From: Amyelois transitella
Lineage: Eukaryota > Arthropoda > Insecta > Lepidoptera > Pyralidae
NCBI RefSeq assembly: GCF_032362555.1
Contig: NC_083511.1
Location: 2,790,001-2,854,000 of the forward strand
Length of the DNA: 64,000 nt
Reading direction: 5' to 3'
Below are positions 10,607-21,143 of this stretch, piece after piece. Numbering within the stretch: the first letter of the stretch is position 1; the number at the start of each line of letters is the position of its first letter. Position numbers and translations under genes: made by a program. The notes beneath the pieces are model-generated. The model saw only the letters and a list, made by a program, of their open reading frames with translations, was not told the DNA's origin and did not search any database.

Positions 10607-12061
10607 TCATAAAATTTCTCTATATATAATATTTTTCGTTAAATATTTATCACCATTCAAGCCTTGTTCAGTGGTATTGATAATTTGAATTTTTACATCA
10701 TCGAATCTTCGAACTCGAGAGAAGGCAACATAGAGCTGGCCATGGGTGAACACAGGATTAGGTAAAAATATACCGATTTTGTCGAAAGTTTGTCCTTGGC
10801 TTTTGTTTATTGTCATAGCGAATGCTATGCGAATGGGAAACTGAAGCCGACTAAATTTAAAAGGCAGTTGACTGTTAGATGGCTGGAGACGAATTCGAGG
10901 AATAAAAACTCTGGTTCCCACATGGCTACCACAAATAATTTCGGCATCAATGACACGTGAAGCTAACGCTCTAACAATAAGGCGGGTTCCGTTGCACAAC
11001 CCAATAGTCGGGTTTAAATTTCTCAAAAGCATTACTATACAACCAACTTTTAATTTTAGAATGTGTGGTGGTAGTCCTGCAGGCGTTATAGAATTTAGGT
11101 ATTCTACAGGATAGTTTAAAACATCATTATGATCGTCCTCAACCACAGCGTCAGAACTCTCATAAATTTTAAGCAGGCCGGGGATTTTTTCGACAACTTG
11201 GTCGTTCAATTGAAAACAATCATCGTTTTTGGGAGTAAGGATAGCTTTCATTGAATAACTTTTATAATCATTCATGTTAAGGGAAACACCAAAAATATGG
11301 TCTAAAATTGAATTATCTACAATGCATCGCTGAGGCAGTTCAATATGGTCGTCACCATCTACATTAGCTGATCCATCGCCTACCTTTAATACCCATTGAG
11401 CAAACTCTAAATCATCGTATGCTCTCATATTATGAGTCAATTGGAGTTGAGTAAAGTTTGGCCACATTGAAAAGTGCTTAATTGAAGCTTTTATAATATC
11501 ATTTCGTGATCCATTAACTACAACTGGTAAAATCTGTCGAAAATCTCCTGCAAATAACAATGTTTTGCCTCCAAAAGGTAATTTATTTTTCATTATATCT
11601 TGAAGGAGACGATCAACTACAACAATATCCTGACATTTAGTCATGGGTGCTTCATCCCAAATGATTAAATGAGTTTCCTTCAATAACTTAGCTGCTGGTG
11701 ACCCTAACGACATATGAGACGTAGAATCTGCATCTGAATTAATTGGAATTTTAAATCGCGAGTGAGCTGTTCTACCACCATCTAACAGAGTTGTAATGTC
11801 ATCTAAAAGTTCCTCCAATTTAAGTTTAAAAATTCTGGCAATTAAATCGGGTCTATGTTCTTTTTTAGTGCCTTGTAAATTATCTAAGATTTCCTGCCAA
11901 TTCGGATTGCACGTAAATGTTATAAATAGGTCTGGTTTACCATACTTGCACACAATCGCCATGGAATCCTGATAATTTTGCATCATATGCCGGGGACTTC
12001 CCACATAAGTTGACAATTCACACCTCAGAAAGAAAACATAACAAAATTCACTTAAAAACAC
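10607..12061 (-). pseudogene. Helitron Rep-helicase with Rep domain deleted
   Basis: A 484-codon open frame. The first 90 residues match the Helitron-like N-terminal domain (YVGSPRHMMQNYQDSMAIV, ITFTCNPNWQEI). The frame then jumps directly to the Pif1-type helicase from GRTAHSRFKIPI onward: Walker B LIIWDEAPM, FAGDFRQILPVV, TKNIIYREI-type end, and AMTINKSQGQTF with YVAFSRVR (motifs V and VI). The HUH/two-tyrosine Rep nuclease and the Walker A motif, which should lie between, are absent. The frame stays open across the deletion near 11780-11810. The product could not initiate rolling-circle transposition but might be a defective helicase. Confidence 0.85.
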
Positions 12062-12456
12062 AACCTGCCTACATACCTACTAAAATACTACTCACCATCT
12101 TTACGAAGAGCCCTTCGCTGTATCCACTTTCCACAATTGTGACAATGTTTACCAAATGCAAGGAGATTCGGCTGTTAACAAAATGATATAGGTATCAACA
12201 AAAACAAAAGACTAAACGAAGTCAAAAGACACGACCAATGACAGATTTTATGAAATACTTACGATTTTCGGCATGATGTATAATTCAAACAAAGTAAATC
12301 ACTATGAAATGCAGTTCAAATTACTTTAATTTCTTTGGCAATGCAACAGCAAAAATATATACATTACAAAGAGTACCTACCTATCATAAAAATGTGTCAA
12401 AAACAATATTTTCGCGAAACGTCAACGACTGAAGAAAACTATATTTTGATAAGATT

Positions 12457-12718
12457 CACTCCATTCCTAGCTTCATTCACTCAATGTTTCCGGCATGACG
12501 TTTCGTTTTACACTGTCCCATGAGTAGTAACAGTTCTTTGTATACTTCTTTGGCGCGACGATGCACGCGATGTGTTGAAGGCGAGGCGTATGAAACGGAA
12601 CGCATGACGTTTCGTTTTACACTGTCCCATGAGTAACAGTTCTTTGTGTAGGTTACTTCTTTGGCGCGACGACGCACGTGATGTGTTGAAGGCGAGGCGT
12701 ATGAAACGGAACGTTTAT
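12457..12718. repeat. two-copy tandem repeat, about 107-113 bp
   Basis: GCATGACGTTTCGTTTTACA begins two consecutive copies (near 12491 and 12602). Both run through CTTTGGCGCGACGA and end GCGTATGAAACGGAACG. Small indels separate them. No coding assigned. Confidence 0.85.
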
Positions 12719-12719
12719 T

Positions 12720-13182
12720 AACTACCCAAGATGGCGACTGTGGTTTATGGTTTGTTTATCAGTGCCATTAGAATTTAACGAAATACTCCATAATCCGAAT
12801 TTTGCGGATATGTGTTGTCGACTCGAAATCAATATTTTTTTATGTTTTGTTATTCATATAAGGTTTCGATCGAGTCTACCGTACCCCTTGACGAAATTAT
12901 TAATATAGATGTGAAAGTTATGAATGCACCTTTTAATAACTCCTTGGCCAAAGTTATCGATTTCAGTTATTGGTTTTGCACGCGGTATTTTTTCCCAGGA
13001 GTTATAGGATACCTCATATCGCTTAATAATTGTCAAAACATATGGTTTAACAACATTGGTTGACGTCAAATAAATTACTTAAAACTAAGTTTACTGCCGC
13101 TTCCAAGGCGTCAGTGCAGAAGAAGCGGTAACAAACTGCACTGCAGCATTTTCTACTACAACGTCAACTTCACAATATCAAT
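12720..13182. other. noncoding interval with dispersed repeat copy B
   Basis: No protein recognised in 12720-13080. 13083-13175 repeats the CCGCTTCCAAGGCG...CTGCAGCATTTTC block of 6262-6345. TTA at 13182-13184 is the left target duplication of H2. Confidence 0.5.
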
Positions 13183-13385
13183 TAAGGTACAGTTACACAT
13201 GCTCATTACTAGCATGCTAAAAAACGTGCTATTAGTATGCTTAATATGAGTATGCTTATGAACTGTTTACATTTGCTAGCAATAAGCATGCTAGTTTTAA
13301 GTATGCTACTAAATAAGCATGCTCAAAGCAAACACTCCAACACAAATGCGATTTTAGCATGCTCTTTGTTAGTTCAAACAAAACC

Positions 13386-15521
13386 ATGGACGATGAAACA
13401 ACCATCCGTACGGAGCTTAATAAAGTTATTCTTTTGCTATCGTTGCAATGCATCCGAAGACTTCTCTCAGGTAGAAAGAGAAAAAACCAATGTAAAAGGA
13501 ATAGGAAGATTTGGGTCCGTGATTGGCTAAGTAGAAGGGAACAACTTGGAGCAAGTACTCGATTGCTAGTAGAAATGCGAGAAGAAGATATTGATGGTTA
13601 CAAAAATCATTTGCGCATGTTACCGCATCAGTTTGACGAGTTACTATCTAAAGTTGAAAGCGCTATAAAGAAACAAGATACACACATGCGAAATGCTATT
13701 CCACCAAAAGTGAAACTGGAAGTGACATTGAGGTATCTAGCAACTGGAGATTCGTTATACACATTAGAAGCACTTCACAGAGTTGCAAGGTCTACTATAT
13801 CTCTATTTATACCTGAAGTGTGTGATGCAATATACAATGTTCTGAAGGATTATATGCGGGTAAGTAAAGTAAACCAGTGATTATTAGTTTAAATCAAGTA
13901 TTTATTGTTTAAAATCTAGATTAAAAACTTACTAAACTAAATTTAACTTTAACACATTTTCCATGCTTTGTTCAACAAATCTTCTTCAGAGACAGTAGAA
14001 TCTGATTGGGATAACGCGTAAGGAAGTGTGTAAGTGACTGTATTTGTGTTTGTACTGGGAGGTATGAAAGTCATTGTCTGTGTGTTTGTAGTAGGAGGAG
14101 TGTAAGTGACTGTATTTGTGTTTGTACTGGGAGGTATGAAAGTCATTGTCTGTGTGTTTGTAGTAGGAGGAGTGTAAGTGACTGTATTTGTGTTTGTACT
14201 GGGAGGTATGAAAGTCATTGTCTGTGTGTTTGTAGTAGGAGGTGTGTAAGTGACTGTATTTGTGTTTGTACTGGGAGGTATGAAAGTCATTGTTTGTGTA
14301 AAGGGAGACAAATTTGGGTACTGGCGTCGACGTCTTGCTGCAGTCAGAATTGTTTGGATCTCATGTTGTACATCTAATGCGTCGTACAATGGTAGAGTTC
14401 GCAATTGAGCTGCAACATTTTGAGCAAAATAATGGAATTCGTCGTAATTAGGCGGTGCATTTATAGCAGAACTAATATTTTGTAAACGATCGAGAGCATA
14501 TGTAATGGGTTCTTCTTGTAAGCTTCTTTTTCTACGTCGTGTTGATGAGTTATTAGATGAACGCGATTGTGATCGATCTTCTGTAGTTGGACTAGGAGAG
14601 GGTGATAACACATTCATCGATTGCGGCGTCAACGAGTTTGAATATGAAACAGCGTCACTTGGTTGTGAATCTTGCGATGGCTCGTCTCTGTCTTGTATCT
14701 GTAAAAAAAATATATTAAGTTTATAAAATACTTATTTGTTTTTTTTACAGATTCCCGGTTCTGAAGATTGGAAACGCATTGAACATGGATTTAGAACTAA
14801 ATGGAACTTTCCAGGTTGTGTCGGAGCGTTGGATGGCAAACATATAAATATATTCGCCCCTGATGATACTTCTGACTACTATAACTACAAGGGCGCTCAT
14901 AGCATCATACTTCTGGCACTAGTTGATGATGACTATTGTTTTTCATACGTAAATGTTGGGACTAATGGTAGAGCTTCTGATGGAGGTGTTTATCAAAAAT
15001 CTAATTTAGCACAAGCTTTGGAAAATAATTCTCTCAATTTTCCGGACCAATCAGTTATTGTGGCAGACGCTGCTTTTCCTCTAAAGTCATACCTTATGAA
15101 GCCCTATCGAACAACTCCAACGCGTAAAGAAAAAATATTTAACTACCGTTTATCGAGAGCCAGACGAATCGTTGAAAATGCGTTTGGTATTTTAGTGACA
15201 CGATTTCGAGTTTTTATGGATGCCATAGATATGGCCCCCAAAAATGTCGATAGAATTACATTAGCTGCCTGCTCTTTACACAATTGGCTTCGGAAAACAT
15301 CTGATATGTACATCACGCAAAGATGCGTCGACTTTGAAGATACACAACAACGTGTTGTGGTACCAGGATCATGGAGGGCACAACTACGGACTGCTTTGGA
15401 AGGCTTACCACCTACACGCTACGCTAACCACGCTTCTCGACAGGCAGGAGCGATAAGAGACACCTATGCGCAGCTCTTTGAAACTACAGAGGCGGTACCG
15501 TGGCAAGGTCATATGATTTAA
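13386..15521 (+). CDS. Harbinger DDE_4 transposase, intact, two exons (H2)
   Basis: Exon 1 is 13386-13859 (158 codons; starts MDDETTIRTELNK, basic stretch RKRKNQCKRNRK, helical DNA-binding part, ends YNVLKDYMR), donor GTAAGT. Exon 2 is 14751-15521, after TTTTTTACAG. The splice is phase 0 and gives 414 residues. The triad is D186 (GALDGKH), D264 (VADAAFPL) and E300 (RIVENAFG). The intron sits about 45 codons later than in H1, H5, H6, H7 and H8, which split at LR|YLATG; here LRYLATGDS is uninterrupted. No stops or frameshifts. The intron contains MADF exon 2 of the antisense gene. Confidence 0.93.
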
Positions 15522-15982
15522 ATTAATAACTAGATAGAAAATGCTGTACTACTTATTCTATGATATTAAATAATTGTGTGTTACTAACAGTTACGTGCAT
15601 TTTTATTTAAGTATTGTAAACCAAAACTCACCAATTCCATAGAAATAGGGTCCCTGTAATCGCCAGTGTCTCCAAGGAAAGAATGCATTTCGTGAAACCA
15701 GGACATAGATGGGTTGTCCACAGTAGCGGCACCAGAACCGGATCGCTTGGAATTCTCAATTTTTTTTAATTCGCTGTGGTAAACGGACCTCAAGTTCTTG
15801 ATTTTTGATTTTATAATTTTCACAGTCAAAGTAGGATCGTCCATGTTGGTTAATAAATCTTGATATGCATTATTTCTTGCAATATTGTTTTTGTACTGTG
15901 GTATATGCGGATTCCATAGGCACTCGTTGTTCCGATATAAAATTACAAATTTCAACGTTTTTTCATCGCCCCAGCGAGACAT
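13949..15982 (-). CDS. MADF-BESS partner protein, intact, two exons (H2)
   Basis: Exon 1 is 15982-15632 (117 codons, start MSRWGDEK). It carries the whole MADF domain (FVILYRNNECLWNPHI, NAYQDLL, KIIKSKIKNLRSVYHSELKK, SWFHEMHSFL). Donor GTGAGT. Exon 2 is 14698-13949, phase 0: Ser/Pro-rich linker, RRRKR cluster (possible nuclear signal), BESS-like segment (FHYFAQNVAAQLRTLPLYDALDVQHEI), then a 24-residue tandem repeat tail. About 366 residues. The intron contains the complete transposase exon 2. Likely binds the ends and/or imports the transposase, as the second proteins of other Harbingers do. Confidence 0.88.
14020..14300 (-). repeat. 72-bp coding minisatellite in H2 MADF tail
   Basis: Nearly four near-identical 72-bp units, each coding for TQTMTFIPPSTNTNT followed by VTYTPPTTN on the minus strand. 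Units differ by one or two bases, so expansion is recent. Confidence 0.9.
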
Positions 15983-16367
15983 TTTTGGCGAGAAATTGTG
16001 CACGCGCATCTACTGTGAACGACTGATCGCTACTAGCATGCTCAATAAGCAAACCTGTTTACACGCGCTAAAAGCACGCCCCCTTCCACCCGCGCCGCAG
16101 GTAGCATGCCCAAAAATCGCACGGCCGTCGATTTTTGAGCATACTCGTAATTAGCATGCTAATTATTAGCAATGTTTCGACACACATACCACTAAGTAGC
16201 AATTGCTCAATAGTGGCATGCTTTCGTGCTAGTAATGAGCATGTGTAACTGTAGCTTTAGTGCTTGTTCACGTAGCTACGCGCGGGCGCGGGAAACGTTG
16301 CGAGTTCGTGTTCACATTAACCGCCAGGCGTTCGCGCGAGTGTGACGTATTGTCAGAGGTCGTAAAT

Positions 16368-17726
16368 ATGGACGACGATCTTTTATTTTTAACCGAAAAT
16401 TCATACCTAAAATGGGAGATGCTAAAAATTAGAATTGGTGTCCACGAAATCAATAAAGAAAGAGAACGGTATGGTGAATTTCATACTTTATATGGTAATT
16501 TGAGAGAACATCCTTCAAGATTTTTTGGATATAGATAGATAGATAAAACTCTTTATTGCACCATAAGAGTAAAACATACAAAACAACACAAAGCAGATAT
16601 AGATGGTACAAAGGCGGACTTATCGCTAATGCAATCTCTTCCAGTCAACCTTTGGGTGGAAGGAAACCAAACAGGAGATCGGCGTTGGCGCAGAGCAAAA
16701 TAAATAAATGTTTGAATATAATAAAATACATACAGAATATATATCTATATATAATACATATAAATACATACAAATACGCATAAATACAGATAAATACATA
16801 ATAATAACATATACTTAGGATAGAGTAGAAAGATAATGAGACCTAACGAGATTTTTGAAACTATTAATAGTCTGGGCTTTCCTGATATCGACAGGGAGAG
16901 CATTCCATAGACGGACAGCTTGTACAGTAAAAGAGTGGGAGTAAAAATTGGTGTTGGATGTCGGTAGTCTTAGTCGTAGGGTAACCGTGCTACGCAGACT
17001 GCGGTTGACGCCTTGGGCATCGCTATAAAAATTGAAGCGCTCCTTTAAATAAGATGGAGAAAACGGATTAAATAAGACCGAATAGAGCATTGTCACAATA
17101 TGCAAATTGCGACGGAGTCGGATAGGAAGCCACTTCAGCTGCGAACGGAAAGAAGAAACGTGATCATATTTGCGAAGCCCAAATATGAAACGAATAGAAA
17201 GATTTTGAAGACGCTCGAGTTTGTTTAACTGTTCCTCAGTGACGTCGAGATAAGCAGTATCAGCGTAATCAAGGAGAGGGAGAAGAGATTGTGTCAGCGC
17301 AATTTTAGTATCAACAGGTAGGAAATTACGTAACCTTCTAAGCGAACTGAATGCTAAGAACATTTTCCTGCTCACGTCATTAATATGATGCGACCATGAC
17401 AAAGTTTTGTCGAATATTAAACCCAAATTTTTTACCTTGTCACTAAAAGGAATTACCACATTATCAAAATTAAGAGGAGGCACTAATCTCCAATCAATAC
17501 GAGAAACAAAATAAGGGCTACCGATTATGATTGCCTGCGTTTTAGACGGATTCACCTTAATTCCAAAAGATCTCCATCTCTCCATCCTCTCATCCAAAAG
17601 ATATACCAGGATGAGTGTCAAATGTTTTGATTACATACTGGATTCAATAAGGAGTGATATTTCAAAAGTAGACACAAATTTTCATAAAAGTATAAAGCCC
17701 GAAGAAAGACTATTTGTAACTATAAG
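16368..17726 (+). pseudogene. H3 transposase exon 1, interrupted by a retrotransposon
   Basis: Exon 1 runs 16368-16533 (MDDDLLFLTENSYLKW to SRFFGY) and resumes at 17606-17726 (RMSVKCFDYILDSI to LFVTIR, donor AG|GTGAGT). Between them is a 1,066-bp non-LTR insert flanked by the 6-bp duplication GATATA. Excluding the insert and one GATATA the exon is 287 nt, the same splice phase as the exons of H6 and H8. Confidence 0.85.
16534..17599 (-). mobile_element. 5'-truncated non-LTR retrotransposon (CR1/Daphne/Jockey-like)
   Basis: Minus-strand 16815-17621 reads a reverse-transcriptase C-terminus: KVNPSKTQAIIIGSP, VKNLGLIFDKTLSW, SLLPLLDYADTAYLDV, LERLQNLSIRFIFGLRK, SFTVQAVRLWNALP. Only the part after the catalytic motif remains. 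The 3' end carries a TAGA/TATC microsatellite tail (16531-16545), typical of CR1-like elements. The insert is flanked by GATATA at 16528-16533 and 17600-17605. Its apparent ATG lies in H3 sequence, so the ORF start there is artificial. Confidence 0.85.
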
Positions 17727-17869
17727 GTGAGTTTAAAAAAAGAATTTTCATAGTAAGTAAATTTATCATTTTTATCGGGGTACATATTGCAGTTATTCAA
17801 ATTCAAACAAAGTTCCTCTTTATTATTTTATTTAAGTAATTTACATTATCGTTATCAATAATACAAAGT

Positions 17870-18021
17870 TTAATTTCCATAATTAGTTGTGTTATAATCG
17901 TATGTATTGTATCCATGGTAGGACTGAGTCATGCCACTATTCATTTCATCCATAATAACTTGTGTTATATTGTTTCTAACACGTAGTTTTTGCATAGGAG
18001 ATAAGTCTTTCATGTACGGCA
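17870..18021 (-). pseudogene. C-terminal end of H3 MADF-BESS gene
   Basis: The minus strand reads MKDLSPMQKLRVRNNITQVI and then a short tail to a stop at 17870-17872. It is the second half of a BESS motif whose first half (EDLLFFKSLLPY) lies at 51075-51110. The gypsy insertion separates them exactly between Y and M, with TACGGCA on both sides. Confidence 0.85.
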
Positions 18022-18208
18022 TGCCGATGGTCCGGCAAGGAGATGTAGTGAAACACGTAATGGTTTAAAGTGTCTATTTTACATATATCGGTTGCTTATA
18101 TACTAATAAAGGACGTGCGTTTTGCTATCTAACTTAATCTCTAAACTTTATCTTATAGTGTGCCTTATCTGGTTATGTGCTGATTGTATGTACGACGATG
18201 TCGCTACA
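18022..18208 (-). repeat. 3' LTR of gypsy element
   Basis: 187 bp, essentially identical to 50887-51073 (one TTAAA/TTTAA difference). Bounded by TACGGCA outside and the polypurine tract inside. Confidence 0.93.
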
Positions 18209-18240
18209 TATACTCCCCCCTTGATAAAAAATGTTTGTTG

Positions 18241-18534
18241 TCACCCGATGCACTTATGCTGATTATTTTTTGTTGCTGATCGTATTCTTTTGTCTACCGT
18301 CTTCATTATTCCGTATAAGAGGGCGATTCCTAGAGAGATTATGATCTGTCCGATGGCGATGTTCCTCGTCCATCGTAGTTCTTCTAAGACGAGGCTCCTG
18401 AGCTGGTCTGCCTCGTTTTGGTTGAGGCAGTTGTCCGTGTTGTAAGTGATCTGGTCCTTGGAACTTTGTGTGCCCATTCTTGATTTGTTGACGGTGAATG
18501 ATGTTTTCCTTCTAATTGCCGTGAGTGATCTCAT
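18241..18534 (-). CDS. small membrane-protein ORF at the gypsy 3' end
   Basis: 97 codons between integrase and the 3' LTR. It has a polar N-terminal half with a possible coiled stretch (NQNEADQLRSLVLEELRW), one strong hydrophobic segment (residues about 60-80, IAIGQIIISLGIALLYGI) and a basic end (KRIRSATKNNQ). No signal peptide or glycoprotein features. Position fits a third ORF as in some gypsy lineages, but it is far too short for a full envelope gene, so it could be the remnant or membrane anchor of one. Function unknown. Confidence 0.5.
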   Translation of the reverse strand: MRSLTAIRRKTSFTVNKSRMGTQSSKDQITYNTDNCLNQNEADQLRSLVLEELRWTRNIAIGQIIISLGIALLYGIMKTVDKRIRSATKNNQHKCIG

Positions 18535-18576
18535 ATTTATATGGATGATTTGCTTGAATCAGCTATTTTTATCGTA

Positions 18577-19980
18577 CGACTGGCTTGACGGCTCGTCCTG
18601 TTCTCGTGATGTACGTGCTTGAATTGTTTTGTGCGTTCTCTGAGATTGGCACGTACATAGTTTCGCTATTCATCGTAAATGCGGGTTTTAATCGGTCTAT
18701 GGATATTGTATTTTCCTTATTTCCTATTTTAACTATAAATGCTTTGTCCGTTCTGCTGATTACTGGAATGGCCCTTCATAGGGCGGAGTCAGACTTTTCC
18801 TTAACCTATCGCATCGCACAAATACGTGCGAACATTTGTTCAATTCAGGGTGAATAAAAATGGTTGCACTATGTTTTTTGCGTTTTGGAATTGACGTCAT
18901 GTGTGTAATGTCCCGTTGGATACTTTTGATGAATTCTTCGTACGTTGAATTTTGGTGTGATGGTTCAAAAAATTCTCCAGGGAGAGTGATGGGTGTTCCG
19001 TCAATCATTTCCGCCGCACTGTATCCTGTGTCATCCCGTACACAGCTACGCAAACCGAGTAAGACGGAGGGAATTTCCTTCACCCAGTTAGCGTTGGCTT
19101 CCCTGGTTGTGAGGGCTGCTTTTAAAGTTCTATGGAACCTTTCTATCATTCCATTAGATTGTGGATGATAAGGCGTTGTCCTAATTCTATGTACTCCCAA
19201 AAATTGTGAAAGTGATTCGAATATTCTTGATTCGAACTGTCGTCCTTGGTCTGTAGTGATACGTACTGGACATCCGAATCTTGAAATCCATCCCTCATAT
19301 AGTGCGCGAGCCACCGTTTCGGCTGTAATGTCTTCCACGGGAAATACTTCCGGCCATGAGGTACAGCGATCTATAATTGTGATTAGATATCGTTTTCCTT
19401 GAGAAATAGGTAACGGTCCGACGATATCGATGTGTAGGTGTTCGAAACGCTGCGATGGCATGAATTTACCGACCGGTGATATTGTGTGGCGTTGTACTTT
19501 TGACTTTTGACAAGCTATGCATGATCTACACCAGTTGTTAATGTCTTTGTTCATATCTATGATGGCCATAAATATCTTTGCGTTATCAACTTTCTTGTAG
19601 TTTTCTTCCCAGGATGGCTTAGACCGTGGATGACATCAAAAACCTGTCTTCGAAATTTTTCCGGTAAATAAGGGCGATTTTTTCCAGTAGATACGTCGCA
19701 ACTGATGTTTTCCGTAGAACCCGGAAGTTTGATGTTTCTGAATAATGATTTCTTATTGTCACGAAGTCTTATTAATTCTTGGTCGCTGAGTTGACATTTT
19801 GCTAATTCAGCGTAATTGATTGGTGATGGCATATCTATCTGTTCTATACGTGATAATGTGTCCGCGACAATATTGTCACGTCCACTTATGTGTTGAATAT
19901 TGGTAGAATACTGTGAAATAAAATCTAATTGACGTATTCTTCGTGGTGTATCGTTAGGTGAAGATTTTCGAGAGAATACG
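18577..19980 (-). pseudogene. gypsy RNase H C-terminus and integrase, frameshifted
   Basis: In order on the minus strand: end of RNase H (YVFSRKSSPN, LDFISQYSTNIQHISGRDNIVADTLSR); integrase zinc finger (H..H in VIHGLSHPGKKTTRKLI, C..C in WCRSCIACQKSK); catalytic core (HIDIVGPLP with first D, ITTDQGRQFES with second D, HPQSNGMIERFHRTLK with E); C-terminal module (LTPPYEGPF, FIVKIGNKENTISIDRLKPAF) to a stop near 18577. Frameshifts occur near 19557-19620 (within the zinc finger) and near 18757 (one base lost after PPYEGPFQ). The N-terminal part of RNase H lies at 32828-33060 beyond the H4 insertion. Confidence 0.9.
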
Positions 19981-21143
19981 TAAGGGTTCATACAGACGAA
20001 CTGCAAGTTGTAAACGTCAGAGTCTACTTCAGCCGTCGCCATCTGTCGACGGCAGCCGACGACGCGTCGGCGGCAGCAGTCAATACATCGACGGCTGCCG
20101 CCGACAGGTGGCGATGTTTGCGGTTCTTGCGTGTTTCGTCCGCCATTTTGTCAGTCGACTGCAAATAGACGGAGAGTGCGCAAGCGTCACGCATCCACAA
20201 AATGAGCTACCTTAATGTCATGGCGAGTCTTTGCTCAGCTGGTATACTTTTCCGCATCACGGTGTCTTGGCGAGATATTGAGGCTTTCAAGATAGTTGTT
20301 AACTCATCAAAAGAAGCGATTGACATAGGGCGTGGACCCATGTCTACGGTGCGGCGCCGTTTGCCGTGCAACGGTACGGCACCGCCGCCGGCAGATGGCG
20401 CGGCGCCGTGCCGCGCCACGGCGTCGTGTACCGGCACGTACACGCTCAGCACTTATACCAAAATTAGTTTTGGCTTGTTATGGACCGCAAAAGACGTATC
20501 CTGCTCCTGTTGCTGTTAAGACGTCGACGAATGAAGAAAAAACGAAATCAAAGAAAATATTGGGTAAATCCATACCTTTCTATAATGAACCATGATGGAG
20601 ATCATTTTAAGAGGAAATATGAAGCGTTGAAAATATGTGGTGATGACAAATTTTACGAATATTTTAGAATGTCTATATCAAGTTTTGAAGAACTGCTAAC
20701 CAAAATAGCGCCTCGTATACAGAAGAAATACGTGTTCAGGAAACCTGTTGGGCCCATGGAAATGCTAGGCTTAACTATAAGGTAAAAAAAAGAAATTTAT
20801 TTCAACTTATTTACATATTCTAATCATAGAAATATTTTCTTTGATGTATTCATACGTATGTATTAGCTAGGTCTGTGTTTTGTGTCAATCCGCCAAGCCT
20901 TTTAAAATTGCTAACTCGTCAAGTGGTCCTTTTTGCAGAATTTAAATAAAACAATCAAGTTCACGCATTTAAACAAATGTATATTTTTTACTTCTTTTCG
21001 CAACCATAATATTGTAATCTTTGTATCAATAACAATCAAACAAAAAAAAATCAACAAAGAAGAAAATCAATAAAAAAACCGTTTTCTTACAAAATTATAA
21101 TATAAATCAGTAATAATGTAATCTTTTTCGTATTTATTATGAT

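Larger units (their letters stand above)
9447..12310 (-). mobile_element. internally deleted Helitron
   Basis: The 3' end is clear on the minus strand: a GC-rich hairpin (CCGAGCGAAGCCGGG region) a short distance before CTAG at 9447-9450, followed by T. It carries a Rep/helicase remnant (10607-12061), and its 3' untranslated part is tandemly repeated (9727-10565). Short exons upstream (ATGCCGAAAATC|GTAAGT near 12270; an HCHNCGKW zinc motif near 12110-12170) look like the spliced 5' part of the gene. The 5' TC end is not fixed and the right limit is approximate. It interrupts the DDE_3 relic at 8595-9446. Confidence 0.75.
13185..16256 (+). mobile_element. complete Harbinger transposon H2 (3,072 bp)
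   Basis: The inverted ends AG(G/C)TACAGTTACACATGC (13185; reverse complement ending 16256) are flanked by TTA duplications at 13182-13184 and 16257-16259. The subterminal regions (13190-13375 and 16030-16245) contain many copies of (T/A)AGCATGCT-like motifs. Both genes are open with matching splice phases. This is one of the best candidates here for a still-functional autonomous element. Its right TTA is also the left TTA of H3. Confidence 0.93.

Noticed and set aside
12854-13069. 71-codon minus-strand frame near H2
   Set aside because: No family resemblance, no splice or homologous copy in the window; length is within chance expectation for AT-rich DNA.
14736-14750. ATG at 14736 as transposase start in H2
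   Set aside because: It lies in the pyrimidine tract before the splice acceptor TTTTTTACAG. The real start is in exon 1 at 13386.
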